Part shown: one piece after another, positions 7,736 to 18,300 of the stretch
Numbering within the stretch: position 1 is the first letter of the stretch
Layout: every line of letters begins with the position of its first letter
Source of the DNA: a virus
DNA: 39,015 nucleotides
IMG/VR virus record: IMGVR_UViG_3300032893_003192
Coordinates: 1-39,015 of that record
Strand: one strand, 5' to 3'
Translations under genes and position numbers: made by a program
Notes under the pieces: generated by a model
The model's database searches: none
What the model saw: the letters and a program-made list of their open reading frames with translations, nothing else
What the model was told of the DNA's origin: nothing

Positions 7736-7748
7736 ATTATAACATGTT
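7736..7748 (-). promoter_or_regulatory. Putative promoter and AACATGTT palindrome for the leftward 393/304 genes
   Basis: On the minus strand a perfect TATAAT covers 7736-7741, 70 bases upstream of the 393-aa start. The 17-base-spaced -35 position reads AAAACA, a half match. A perfect 8-base palindrome AACATGTT (7741-7748) sits between the two hexamers and touches the -10 box, a typical place for a repressor site. The rest of the 7666-7885 intergenic space shows no other convincing element except the hairpin before the helicase gene. Confidence 0.5.
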
Positions 7749-7885
7749 CAGTCGATTCTGTTTTTTAGGACTACCGCGCAGTACGGGCCAGAGGCGGGTC
7801 CTGAGGCATCGCAGGGTTCAGCTTCAACGTTCTGCAAGAGAATTCCGTTTGTTTTCAGGCCTGTCGATGTGATCTCATGGACGCT

Positions 7886-7908
7886 TGGCCGGCGTGTTTC
7901 GCCGGCCA
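7886..7908. promoter_or_regulatory. Perfect hairpin just before the helicase ribosome site
   Basis: GGCCGGCG (7887-7894) and CGCCGGCC (7900-7907) form a perfect 8-base-pair stem around the loop TGTTT. A further T-A pair (7886 with 7908) extends it to 9. It ends 5 bases before the AGGAGG at 7914-7919. A GC-only stem of this strength in the leader would affect ribosome loading, or it may be the DNA target of a dimeric regulator of the operon. Confidence 0.6.
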
Positions 7909-7913
7909 GCATC

Positions 7914-7919
7914 AGGAGG
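7914..7919 (+). promoter_or_regulatory. Ribosome binding site deciding the helicase start
   Basis: A full AGGAGG lies 10 bases before the GTG at 7930. The longer frame would begin at a TTG (7885) that falls at the foot of the hairpin and has no ribosome site, so the GTG is preferred. Confidence 0.75.
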
Positions 7920-7929
7920 CACTTTCATC

Positions 7930-10779
7930 GTGGCTGTTAGCGCCATCGCCCCCGGAGCGAGGGTGCTCATCCGGGATGCAGAATGGATTGTAAAGCGTGT
8001 CGATCGAACCGGTACTGGTGGCCAGTCGATCCAGGTGGTTGGTGTCTCAGAGATCGTTCGACACAAGGAGGCGCGTTTTCTCTCCGAAATAGAGGGAAAA
8101 AGTATCACCATCCTCGATCCAGCGGAGACAGAGCTGGTGCCCGACACCTCTCCACTATTTCGGAACAGCCGTCTATACCTCGAAAGCCTGCTTCGTCAAT
8201 CGCCACCCACGGGCAATGATCTGTGGATCGGCCACCGTGCTGCCATCGACGACTTGCCTTACCAGCTCGATCCGGCCTTGCTGGCCCTCGAGCAGCCCCG
8301 TCAGCGCATCCTGATGGCCGACGCCGTTGGGCTTGGCAAGACTATCGAGATGGGCATCTTGCTCAGCGAACTGATCAATCGCGGCAAGGGCAAACGCATT
8401 CTGGTGGTCACGACCAAGAGCATGATGGCCCAATTCCAGAAGGAACTCTGGGCGCGGTTCACCATCCCACTCGTCCGCCTCGATTCTGTGGGGCTGGAGC
8501 GCGTCCGCAGCCGAATCCCGACCAACGCGAACCCATTCCATCATTTCGACAAAGCGATCATCTCCATCGACACCCTGAAACAGAACGCCGAGTTCCGCGT
8601 CTGGGCGGATAAGAGCTATTGGGACATCATCGTCATCGACGAAGCGCATAACGTCGCTTTCCGCGGCTCGACGCTTTCCCTTCGTGCCAAACTCGCCGAC
8701 CTGCTTTCGCGTCGGTCCGACACGCTCATCATGGCGTCAGCCACGCCGCATGACGGCAAGGCGGCGTCCTTCGCCAGCCTGATGAACATGCTGAATCCGA
8801 CGGCCATCGCCAATCCGGACGATTACGGCCCAGATGACATCAAGGGTCTCTTCCTGAGGCGGTACAAGAAACACATCCAGGATCAGGTTTCAGGCTCGTT
8901 CCTGGAGCGCCAGGTCAGCAAGCACGCGGTCCCCGCTTCTTCCCGGGAGGAGGCCGTGTACGATCTCCTCGCCGACGCACGCTTCCTATCTTTCGACCAG
9001 ACCCGCCGCACAGGGCAGCTTCTATTCAAAACGGTTCTGGAGAAGTCTCTCTTCTCCTCGCCGGCCGCCTGCCTGGAGACCGTCCGCCAGCGACTCCACA
9101 AAGTCGAGAAGCAAACCGGAGCGGATGCCGATAAGGACCGCGTCACCCTAGGTGGAATCGCCAAAGCCATCGAACGCGTTGGAGTAGACAAGTTCTCAAA
9201 GTACCAACGCCTCGTCAAGATGCTGGAGCTAGGTGGCAGTCTGCAATGGAAACCTGCCAACCCCGCCGACCGCATCGTCCTTTTCACTGAGCGCATCGAA
9301 ACCCTGCGCTTCCTCGAACAGAACTTGGCCCGCGATTTGAAGCTGAAGCCGGAGCAGATCGCGGTAGTCCACGGCTCCGGTATTGAGGACGTGGATCTTC
9401 AACAAATGGTCGAGGACTTCGGGCGTGATCGTTCTCCGGTGCGCCTGTTGATCGCCTCCGACATCGCGAGTGAAGGCCTCAACCTGCACTTCCTTTGTCA
9501 CAAGCTGATCCACTTCGACATCCCGTGGTCACTGATGGTTTTCCAGCAGCGGAATGGCCGCATCGACCGCTACGGACAGGAGAGGCAGCCGCACATCGCC
9601 TACCTCTATACCGAACCCGATAACCCCAAAGTCCGCGGCGACCTGCGCATCCTGGAACTCCTGATGGAAAAGGACGAGCAGGCGGCGAAGAACATCGGCG
9701 ACCCTTCCGTATTCCTGAATGTCTTCGATGCCAGCCAGGAAGAGCAGATGACTGGCAGGGCTATTGAGGAAAACCTGGCGCCCGCCGAGTTCAACCGGCG
9801 CATGGAGAAGGCGGCCGAAGACGATCTGCTTTCCATCCTTCTGGGAGATGCGCCCATACCGGCGGGCGAGACAGTTCGCAGCCGATGCCACACGTTCCCC
9901 AGCTTGTTCGCCGATGACCTGGTCTACTTCCGAGAAGGACTCTCGGCGCTCAAAAGCACCGTTGATCTCCAGGCTGATTTTGACCCTGAGCGCCAGTTGG
10001 TCACCCTCACCGTCGATGAAGACCTCCGGCGCGCATTCCGGGCCCTGCCGCGCGAGGCGATTCCGGAGGATGGCCGGCTTCATCTCACCACGAACCGCGA
10101 CCGCGTAAAAAGAGCTATCAAGGACTCTCGCGCCGAGGAAAGCAACTGGCCCCATATTCATCTCCTGTGGGATCTCCATCCCGTCATGGAGTGGCTCAAC
10201 TTTAAGCTGATGGTCGCCTTCGGGCGCAAACAGGCGCCGGCCATTCGCTTGGCGGGGGTGCTCTCCGCAGGCGAGGTTTTATTCCTCATGCAGGGGGAAA
10301 TCCCCAATCGCAAGGGACAGCCGGTCATCCATGAATGGTTCGCCGTCCGCTTCGACGGTCACCGTAACGCCGGCGTGCTCACGCTCGAGGACTTCTTGAA
10401 GCGCACCCAGTTGAATACCCGCACATTCCCCAGTCCCGGCGATTTCGAGATTCCCGTTGCGGTTGGCAGCCTGCTACCCGATGCCGTCGCCGAAGCCCGC
10501 CGCTACATGTCAACCCGTCGTCAGGCGTTTCAGGAGAATCTGCAAGCACGACTTGACGAGGAGATGGAGAATCTTGGAACTCTTCAGGGCCGCCAGCTTT
10601 CCTTTCTGGAATTCGAATTTCCTGATGACGCGACACTGGTTGGCGTGCGCCGCAACAAGAAGCTCGAGCGAAAACGGCACATTGATGCGATCTTCGCCAG
10701 TTACCGCCGCTGGGTCGAAGACACTTTGACTACGGAGGACAGCCCCTTCCTGCGCGTGGCCGCAGTGTTCCTCGGGTGA
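7930..10779 (+). CDS. SNF2/HepA-type helicase, DISARM DrmD-like
   Basis: A 949-aa superfamily 2 ATPase, first gene of the operon. An SH3-like beta segment at the N-terminus (PGARVLIRDAEWIVKRV) is followed by the Snf2 core: Walker A GLGKT at 134-138, motif II DEAH at 237-240, SATPHDG in motif III, SDIASEGLNLHFL in motif V, and RNGRIDRYGQ at 541-550 in motif VI. A long C-terminal region of about 350 residues follows, as in RapA/DrmD-like proteins. Snf2 enzymes translocate on duplex DNA; in class 1 DISARM, DrmD is such a helicase next to an adenine methyltransferase. The GTG start is set by AGGAGG. The next gene begins 6 bases after the stop. The helicase call is secure; DrmD equivalence is a family-level inference. 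Confidence 0.92.
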   Translation: MAVSAIAPGARVLIRDAEWIVKRVDRTGTGGQSIQVVGVSEIVRHKEARFLSEIEGKSITILDPAETELVPDTSPLFRNSRLYLESLLRQSPPTGNDLWIGHRAAIDDLPYQLDPALLALEQPRQRILMADAVGLGKTIEMGILLSELINRGKGKRILVVTTKSMMAQFQKELWARFTIPLVRLDSVGLERVRSRIPTNANPFHHFDKAIISIDTLKQNAEFRVWADKSYWDIIVIDEAHNVAFRGSTLSLRAKLADLLSRRSDTLIMASATPHDGKAASFASLMNMLNPTAIANPDDYGPDDIKGLFLRRYKKHIQDQVSGSFLERQVSKHAVPASSREEAVYDLLADARFLSFDQTRRTGQLLFKTVLEKSLFSSPAACLETVRQRLHKVEKQTGADADKDRVTLGGIAKAIERVGVDKFSKYQRLVKMLELGGSLQWKPANPADRIVLFTERIETLRFLEQNLARDLKLKPEQIAVVHGSGIEDVDLQQMVEDFGRDRSPVRLLIASDIASEGLNLHFLCHKLIHFDIPWSLMVFQQRNGRIDRYGQERQPHIAYLYTEPDNPKVRGDLRILELLMEKDEQAAKNIGDPSVFLNVFDASQEEQMTGRAIEENLAPAEFNRRMEKAAEDDLLSILLGDAPIPAGETVRSRCHTFPSLFADDLVYFREGLSALKSTVDLQADFDPERQLVTLTVDEDLRRAFRALPREAIPEDGRLHLTTNRDRVKRAIKDSRAEESNWPHIHLLWDLHPVMEWLNFKLMVAFGRKQAPAIRLAGVLSAGEVLFLMQGEIPNRKGQPVIHEWFAVRFDGHRNAGVLTLEDFLKRTQLNTRTFPSPGDFEIPVAVGSLLPDAVAEARRYMSTRRQAFQENLQARLDEEMENLGTLQGRQLSFLEFEFPDDATLVGVRRNKKLERKRHIDAIFASYRRWVEDTLTTEDSPFLRVAAVFLG

Positions 10780-10785
10780 TACGCC

Positions 10786-13700
10786 ATGCCTATCGACCTC
10801 ACCGGGATCACGAACGAGAACGAGTTCTACACGCACCACTACCTGGCCGCAATCCTGGAAGGGGACCTGAAACCACTATTCGAGGCCTGGGCACAACAGG
10901 AGCGGGCGCCCTGGGAGGCGCTCCGCGCGCTCGCCCGTCCCTTCCAAGCGATCGATCGAGAGAGCGACTCCACCGAGCGGCAAGCCCTCCGGCAGAAGTG
11001 GTTCGCCGATTTGTTCGGTGTCCTCGGCTACCAACTGAACGCCGACACCGTCGAGTTGGAGGACGGCACTCTGCTGTCTCTGGCCGGCCACATTACCCGC
11101 GCCAACGGCCAGCCGGAGCTGTGGATACTCGAAGCGCTCAATGGTGGCGAAGAAGATGATCCGCTCGTCGCGCAGGAAGAGATCCTAACCAAGCAGGTCT
11201 TCGCCGCCGCGGAGCCCCCGCGCTGGGTTCTACTCTACGGGCCGCAACAACTTCTCCTGCTGGACCGGACGAAGTGGCCTTCCAAGCGCTTCCTCCGTTT
11301 CGATCTTGAGGAGATCCTCGGCCGCCGCGAACTCTCGACGCTCAAAGCCACGGCCGCACTGCTCCATCGCGATTCCGTGTGCCCGCCGGACCAGATCAGT
11401 CTCCTGGACCGGTTGGATGAAAACTCCCACAAACACGCCTTCGCCGTCTCAGAAGACCTGAAGTACAGCGCACGCGAAGCCGTGGAACTGCTGGGCAACG
11501 AAGCAGTCTGGTATCTCCGGGAGGTTCTCAAGGAGGGAGTCTACGGCAAGGACCTCGCCGAGCAGCTTACGCGGGAGTGCCTGCGCTACCTTTATCGCCT
11601 GCTGTTCCTCTTTTACGTCGAAGCACGGGAAGAACTCGGCTACGCTCCCATGAAGAGCGAAGAGTATCGCACCGGCTATTCCCTCGAAAGCCTGCGTGAG
11701 GCTGCGGAGATGGATCTCTCCACGGAAGAAGACCGTAGCGGCTTCTTCCTGCACCACTCGCTGCAAGCACTGTTCCGATTGATCCACGACGGGTGGCTGC
11801 ATGAATTGAAGCCCGAGCAGATCGGCGACAACACCTTCCGCATGGAGCCTCTGCGCTGCGACCTGTTTGACCCGGCACGCACGCCTCTGCTGAACCGCGT
11901 TCGCTTGCGGAATCACGTTCTTCAAAAGGTGATCGAGTTGTTGTCGCTGTCGCGCGAGGGTAAAGGACGGCGCCGGGGACGCATCAGCTATTCGCAACTC
12001 GGCATCAACCAACTCGGAGCGGTGTATGAAGGTCTGCTTTCCTACACCGGATTCTTCGTCGAGGAGAAAGACGGCCTCTACGAGGTGAAGCCCGAGGGCG
12101 AGGATTACGACCCGCTCAAGCAGGCCTATTTCGTGCCCAAAAGCGCGCTGGGCGAGTATAAAGACGAAGAGAAGGTCTACGCCAACGGCCGCCTGGTGCA
12201 CCACCCGCAGGGCAGCTTTGTCTATCGGCTCGCTGGGCGGAATCGTCAGAAATCGGCGTCCTACTACACGCCCGACGTTCTCACGCGGTGCGTCGTGAAG
12301 TACGCGCTGAAGGAACTCCTGACAGACAAGTCCGCCGATGACATCCTCAATTTGAATGTCTGCGAGCCCGCCCTCGGCAGTGGCGCCTTTTTGAACGAAG
12401 CTGTGAATCAACTCGCCGACGCCTATCTGGAACGTAAGCAGCGTGAGACGGGCCGAGTGATCGGGCACGACGACTATCTGCTCGAAAAGCAGAAGGTGAA
12501 GGCTTTCCTCGCGGACAACCGCGTCTTCGGAGTGGATCGCAACCCCGTAGCCATCGAACTGGCGGAGATTTCCCTCTGGCTCAACACCATCTACGAGGGC
12601 CACACCATCCCCTGGTTCGGCGGCCAGCTCGTCGCCGGCAATAGCCTGATTGGCGCGCGGCGTGAGGTGTTCACACGGGCGCAGCTTGAAAGCCAGAACC
12701 GCGAGTGGCTGGACTCGGTTCCTGAGCGCGTGCCAATGGGGAAGGACCGCGCCAACGGACAGATCTGGCATTTCCTGGTCCCGGACCAGGGAATGTCGGA
12801 CTACACGGATAAGGCCGTCAAAGAGATGCTGCCAGCGGAGATGAAGCAGATCAGAGACTGGCGAAGGGACTTCACCAAGCGGTTTTCCGCAGGCGATGTC
12901 AAAGCATTGGAGCGGCTCTCCACCGCCGTGGATCGTCTCTGGAAGAAACACTGCGCCGACCTTTGCCAGGTTCGGCGCGATACCGCCCATGTTTTCCCCG
13001 TCTTCGGGCAAGAGGCGAATCCCGCCTTTTCCGAGCGTGGACACAGGCTCACGACACACCAACGCGATGAGATCTTCGAGCGCGCGATCATTCCAAGCGG
13101 CGGGCAGGCCAGCGCCTACCAGCGGCTGAAGCTGGCCATGGACTACTGGTGCTCCCTCTGGTTCTGGCCGGTTAGCGGGGCGGATCTTCTGCCATCACTC
13201 GATGAGTTTTTGCTTGAGCTGTCCGCCATTTTGGAGGGGACTTCCCACGAGCTCTCACCGTTATTAGGGGCCGAACAACAACAGCTGTTCCCGACCGGCA
13301 AGCCGGAGCAGGAGCAGTTGCGCCTAGCCGAGGAACTCGGCGTCGTTAACCTGATCGAATTGAGTGCGAACCTACCGCGGCTTAACAAGGTGCGTGAGTT
13401 GGCCGAGCAGCACCGTTTCCTCCACTGGGAACTCGAATTTGCGGATCTGTTTGAGGATCGGGGGGGCTTCGATCTCATTCTTGGCAATCCGCCTTGGATC
13501 AAGATTGACTGGAACGAGGGTGGGCTCATGAGCGACTTCGAGCCGCTCTATGCGTTGCGCGCATATTCGGCCGCCCAACTCAATGACCTTCGGGCAGATG
13601 CGATCTCGAAACACTCTAATCTATCGGCGGTCTACAGGGCGGAGTACGAGGATTTCGCAGGATCACAGAGCTTTCTTAATAGCATTCAGAATTACTCGTT

Positions 13701-15357
13701 ACTCGTCGGTGGAAAAGCCAACACCTATAAGTGCTTTATTAATAGAGCGTGGACACTATCAACATCTTTAGGAGTGCAGGGTTTTCTACACCCAGAAGGT
13801 ATCTATGACGACCCGAAAGGCGGTCAGTTTAGAGGGGCAATCTATGGGCGTCTTCGTTATCATTTTCAGTTCCAGAACGAACTCAGGCTGTTTTCAGAAG
13901 TACATCATGAGACGCTGTTCAGCGTCAACGTATACGGCGCGATTGGAAACGCTTCTTTCAAGCACCTTTCAAACTTGTTCGATCCAGTAACGGTAAGCGC
14001 GTGTTTTGACCATGATGGGAACGGCAAAGTCTTAGGGATCAAAGATGATGCGAACAAATGGAATACGCTCGGCCACAGTCATCGGATTGTGGATGTGGAT
14101 GAAGACACCCTGAGAACATTCGCTCGGCTCTATGACGAAGCGAACACGCCCGCCATGGAGGCCCGGTTACCCACAATCCACGCACGTGAACTCGTGGCGG
14201 TCTTGCGCAAGTTTGCGGCATTTCCGAAGCGGCTTGCCGACCTGGAGTACAAGGCAGCCGTCAGTGTGTTGGACGAAAACGCAAGAACGCAAGACGGCAC
14301 AATCCGGCCGTGTACGCAATTTGCAGCCCAGACTGAGGACCTAATCATCTCCGGGCCGCACTTCTCAGTGGCCAACTTTTTTGCGAAAACGCCACGATCA
14401 GTCTGCACCGTCAATTTGCATTATGATCCGCTGGACCTCACGAGCCTTCCGGAGGACTACCTTCCGCGGACGAATTTCGTTGTTGCGCAGCCCAAAGAGG
14501 TCTTCTTTGCTAAATGGCCAAAAGAGCAGTGGAGCCATTTGCCTGTGACTAACCACTTCAGGTTTATGTGCCGAAGACAGCTCAGCCAATCGGGGGAGCG
14601 GACACTCATATCCTCAATTGCACCGCGATTTGCGAGTCACTTGAATACAATTATCTCGCTCGCGTTCACCGATGCGGCGACGTTGGTCTCCTTCGCGGCA
14701 GGCTGCTCGTCTATTCCGTTCGACTTCTTCATCAAGAGCACAGGGCGCAGCGATGCCTACGAACCCGTTTTGCGCGGCCTTCCTGCCGTCTGTGCTAGTC
14801 CGGCTTTGGCAGCGCGTACGCTCCTGCTCAACTGTCTCACGAGGCATTACTCTGATTTGTGGAAAGAGTGCTTTGAGACCTCATTTAACACTCAGTCGTG
14901 GACAAAAGAAGATCCGCGTCTGTGCAATGACAGATTTGGAGCCCTACAGAGAGACTGGTCTTGGGCCACGCCATTGAGAACGGACTATGAACGCCGCCAA
15001 GCCCTCATCGAGATTGACGTCCTGATTGCTCGCACTCTTGGACTCGCACTAGAGGAGTTGGGGACCATTTACCGCATCCAGTTTCCTGTGCTACGAAAGT
15101 ACGAAGCCAATACTTTCTATGACAGACGTGGTCGCATCGTGTACTTGGACGGGGACAGCTCTTTCGGGTTTCGAACGCCGGACTGGAGGGGCATTGTAAA
15201 TTTGAAATCGGGGCTGGTCTCCCGAACCATTCAAGACGACACGCTTCCTGGTGGCTCGAAAGAACGAGCAATCGAATACGAGGCACCTTTTGATCGCTGC
15301 GACCGTGAGGCTGACTACGCTACCGCGTGGAAGTTCTTTGACGAGGCGGGTATATGA
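10786..15357 (+). CDS. Large adenine-specific DNA methyltransferase (type IIG / PglX / DrmMI-like)
   Basis: A 1523-aa N6-adenine methyltransferase. SAM-binding motif I is EPALGSGAF at 527-535 and catalytic motif IV is NPPW at 901-904. The gap of about 365 residues between them is long and mostly helical. An N-terminal region (1-380) resembles type IIG/PglX N-termini (GQPELWILEAL, then LLLLDRTKWPSKRFLRFDLEEIL), but I see no complete PD-(D/E)xK site. After motif IV comes a probable target recognition region (VVAQPKEVFFAKW, GERTLISSIAP). GC falls here: 55 of 120 at 13621-13740 against 73 of 120 at 12361-12480. It would mark host DNA as self, as DrmMI or PglX do. ATG at 10786 has a weak ribosome site and probably depends on readthrough from the helicase gene; it ends in an ATGA overlap with the next gene. 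Confidence 0.92.
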   Translation: MPIDLTGITNENEFYTHHYLAAILEGDLKPLFEAWAQQERAPWEALRALARPFQAIDRESDSTERQALRQKWFADLFGVLGYQLNADTVELEDGTLLSLAGHITRANGQPELWILEALNGGEEDDPLVAQEEILTKQVFAAAEPPRWVLLYGPQQLLLLDRTKWPSKRFLRFDLEEILGRRELSTLKATAALLHRDSVCPPDQISLLDRLDENSHKHAFAVSEDLKYSAREAVELLGNEAVWYLREVLKEGVYGKDLAEQLTRECLRYLYRLLFLFYVEAREELGYAPMKSEEYRTGYSLESLREAAEMDLSTEEDRSGFFLHHSLQALFRLIHDGWLHELKPEQIGDNTFRMEPLRCDLFDPARTPLLNRVRLRNHVLQKVIELLSLSREGKGRRRGRISYSQLGINQLGAVYEGLLSYTGFFVEEKDGLYEVKPEGEDYDPLKQAYFVPKSALGEYKDEEKVYANGRLVHHPQGSFVYRLAGRNRQKSASYYTPDVLTRCVVKYALKELLTDKSADDILNLNVCEPALGSGAFLNEAVNQLADAYLERKQRETGRVIGHDDYLLEKQKVKAFLADNRVFGVDRNPVAIELAEISLWLNTIYEGHTIPWFGGQLVAGNSLIGARREVFTRAQLESQNREWLDSVPERVPMGKDRANGQIWHFLVPDQGMSDYTDKAVKEMLPAEMKQIRDWRRDFTKRFSAGDVKALERLSTAVDRLWKKHCADLCQVRRDTAHVFPVFGQEANPAFSERGHRLTTHQRDEIFERAIIPSGGQASAYQRLKLAMDYWCSLWFWPVSGADLLPSLDEFLLELSAILEGTSHELSPLLGAEQQQLFPTGKPEQEQLRLAEELGVVNLIELSANLPRLNKVRELAEQHRFLHWELEFADLFEDRGGFDLILGNPPWIKIDWNEGGLMSDFEPLYALRAYSAAQLNDLRADAISKHSNLSAVYRAEYEDFAGSQSFLNSIQNYSLLVGGKANTYKCFINRAWTLSTSLGVQGFLHPEGIYDDPKGGQFRGAIYGRLRYHFQFQNELRLFSEVHHETLFSVNVYGAIGNASFKHLSNLFDPVTVSACFDHDGNGKVLGIKDDANKWNTLGHSHRIVDVDEDTLRTFARLYDEANTPAMEARLPTIHARELVAVLRKFAAFPKRLADLEYKAAVSVLDENARTQDGTIRPCTQFAAQTEDLIISGPHFSVANFFAKTPRSVCTVNLHYDPLDLTSLPEDYLPRTNFVVAQPKEVFFAKWPKEQWSHLPVTNHFRFMCRRQLSQSGERTLISSIAPRFASHLNTIISLAFTDAATLVSFAAGCSSIPFDFFIKSTGRSDAYEPVLRGLPAVCASPALAARTLLLNCLTRHYSDLWKECFETSFNTQSWTKEDPRLCNDRFGALQRDWSWATPLRTDYERRQALIEIDVLIARTLGLALEELGTIYRIQFPVLRKYEANTFYDRRGRIVYLDGDSSFGFRTPDWRGIVNLKSGLVSRTIQDDTLPGGSKERAIEYEAPFDRCDREADYATAWKFFDEAGI

Positions 15358-18300
15358 TTCCTTCCGTCATCGCCCGTCAGATTCAGCGCGGCGTGGAGGA
15401 CTTCCTCCTCACGACATTCCCGATCACGAATCCCTTCTTTGCCGGCACTCTCGAAAAGCTGATTGGCGCACCGGGCATGTTGTTCCGGGGACCGTACCTC
15501 TCCGTGAAGTTGCCGTTCGTGCCGGCGGATGAAGGGCCGCGTCCCTTCCCTGAGATTCTTCCCGAGAGCTTCGCGCCCTACCGCCACCAGCAACAAGCGT
15601 GGGAGCGGCTGGACACACGCGCCGGCCGGTCAACCATCGTCGCCACCGGCACCGGGTCCGGAAAGACGGAGTGTTTTCTCTATCCGGTCCTCGACCATTG
15701 CTTCCGGCAGCGTGGGCGAAGGGGGATCAAGGCCATCCTCATCTATCCGATGAACGCGCTGGCCACGGATCAGGCACAGCGGCTGGCGAAGATGATCTGG
15801 CGGAATCCAGAACTGCGGGGCTACGTCACGGCCGGACTCTGGATCGGGGGCTTGGAACGCAAGCCCTCCCCGGTGATGACGGAAGAGGACCTGATCACCG
15901 ACAAAGAGATGCTGCGCGCCGCCCCGCCGGACATCTTGATTACCAACTACAAGATGCTGGACTACCTGTTGGTCCGGCCTCGCGACGCCCGGCTCTGGCG
16001 GTTAAACGAACCGGAAACGCTCCGCTACCTGGTGGTGGATGAACTGCACACCTTTGATGGCGCGCAGGGCGCGGACCTAGCTTGCCTCCTCCGCCGCATC
16101 AAGGAGCGCGTGCATACTCCTCCCAATCATCTCTGCTGTGTCGGGACGTCGGCCACGCTCGGCGATGGCAGTCAGGCGGACCTGGCAAACTACGCGCGCC
16201 AGCTCTTCGCGGAGCCGTTTGACGCGGAAAGCGTCATCGGTGAATCGCTCTTGACGCCGGATGAGTTCCTGAAGGGCTGCCTGGTCACGCGGTTCCAAAC
16301 GCCAGGGAAAGGTGACTTGGGCACGATGGACCCGCTCGCCTACGAGTCGGCGGAGGAGTACCTCAAAGCCCAGGTGAAGCTGTGGATGGGGCAGGACTTA
16401 TCCCAGGATTCGGTGGCTCTGGGGGAAGCGCTCAAGCATCACGCGTTCTTCCGCAATCTGCTGGTGATTCTTGCCAACCGCGCCGTTGCCGCCGGCGATC
16501 TGGCGGCTGAATTGAAGAAGCAGCTCCCTGGATTCGCCGGATTGGAGGATGTGTATCTCGACCGTCTGCTGGGTAGCTTTCTGGCGCTGGTCTCTCGCGC
16601 CAGGGTTCCCGGCCTGCTCATCGATGGCACACAGAAACATGATCCGCTGGTCCGGATCCGGATGCAGCTCTGGTTGCGCGAGCTCAGACGCATGGTGGCC
16701 TCGGTCCGCCGCGACCCGGTGCTTGGCTTCGCAGACGACCTGAAGCCCGACGAGTTGAAGCGCAGCCTGCCGGTGATCCACTGCCGCGAATGCGGGAACA
16801 CGGGCTGGGGCGGCACGGTCCGGGATGCCGATACCCGCATCAATCCGGACCTGCAAACCTTTTACAACAGCTACTTCGCGAATTCGCCTCACGTCCACTT
16901 TCTCTATCCATACTCCGAAGATGACAGGAAGAAGCAGCGAGAGATTCCGCACTACGTTTGTACGGATTGCCTGAACATCCAGCGCATGACCGAGCCGGGC
17001 ACGTGCGCCAACTGCGGCGCCAATTTCGAGCGGATGCTGCCGGTCTGGATTCCCAACACGAACTACACGGTAAAGAAGAACGACGGAACCGAGAGGCGCC
17101 TGGGTTCTCATGATTGCCCAAGCTGCGGCGGCCACAACTCGCTGACCATCCTGGGCTCGCGCGCGGCCAGCCTGACCAGCGTCATCATCGCGCAATTGTT
17201 TTCCTCGCCGTTCAACGAAGACAAGAAGCTGCTGGCGTTTTCCGACTCCGTGCAGGACGCGTCGCACCGGTCCGGCTTCTTCGCTGCGCGCACGTATACG
17301 TTCAATTTACGGAGCGCGATTCAGAAGACCATTCTAGCCGCCGGCGGACCGGTTCCGTTCGAAACCCTCACGGCCCGATTTCTGGATGACTGGCGGCAGC
17401 GCCTCAAGTCTGAATCATTCCTGGCAACCTTCCTGCCGCCGGACTTGAACTGGCTGGAAGACTATGAGGCATTGCGAGCCACGGGGCGGTTGCCCGAAGG
17501 CTCCGATCTCATGAGCCTGCTCGATCGGCGGCTCGCATGGGAGATCTGGAGCGAGTACACATTCGACTGCCGCATCGGACGCACGCTGGAGAAAACCGGC
17601 AGTTCGACGCTGGAAGTGAAGCCCGATTTGCGGAAGCGAGCGATCGAGGCGCTGCTGCCGCGGTTGCGAGAGAAAATAGGTCCGCTTCGGGATCTGGACC
17701 AGATTGCGCTTGCGCGCTTCCTGGCCGGATTGGTGCAGAACCTGAAGAACCGCGGGGCCGTGGACGAGAGCGACCTCGCGCCGTATATCGAGAGCCTGGG
17801 TAATAGTTGGCTGCTCGGCAAGCAGGGCGGCCGCGCCCTATGGCGGCCAAACTTCTCGCGCGGCTCGCGGTCGCCTGTTTTTCTTACATCGCGTGGCGGT
17901 GAGCGATTTCAGACACTGATCCGCCAGCCGAACAATCCGACGCCTACCTGGTATGAGGATTGGCTGGAAAAATCGTTTTACGGCCTCGATCCGAATGTTG
18001 CCAATTCAATGCAGGTGATCTATGAGGCCGTGCTGAGTGCGCTTGTGGAAACGGGCCTCGTCTTTGAGCGGAACGCGAAGGGCGCGCGTGTTTGGGGACT
18101 CAAACCGGACGCCTTTCAGGTCACCATCGGCGTGATTCAGTTCCGGTGCAAGTACTGTAGCTACGCTGTTTCCGTGGGTCCTGACGATGCCGAGACGTTT
18201 GAAGGCAGCCATTGCATGCGGTACAACTGCGACGGGCACTTCGAGCGTGCGCCGGATAAGGAAGACTATTACCGCCGACTGTACGAATCAGGCGACGTGC

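Noticed and set aside
7885-7929. Longer helicase start at the TTG at 7885
   Set aside because: It sits at the foot of the perfect hairpin without a ribosome site, while AGGAGG is correctly placed for the GTG at 7930.
11449-13062. Long minus-strand open frame (537 aa)
   Set aside because: It lies inside the methyltransferase gene, opposite a frame with clear motif I and helicase-operon coupling; its product has no recognisable motif.
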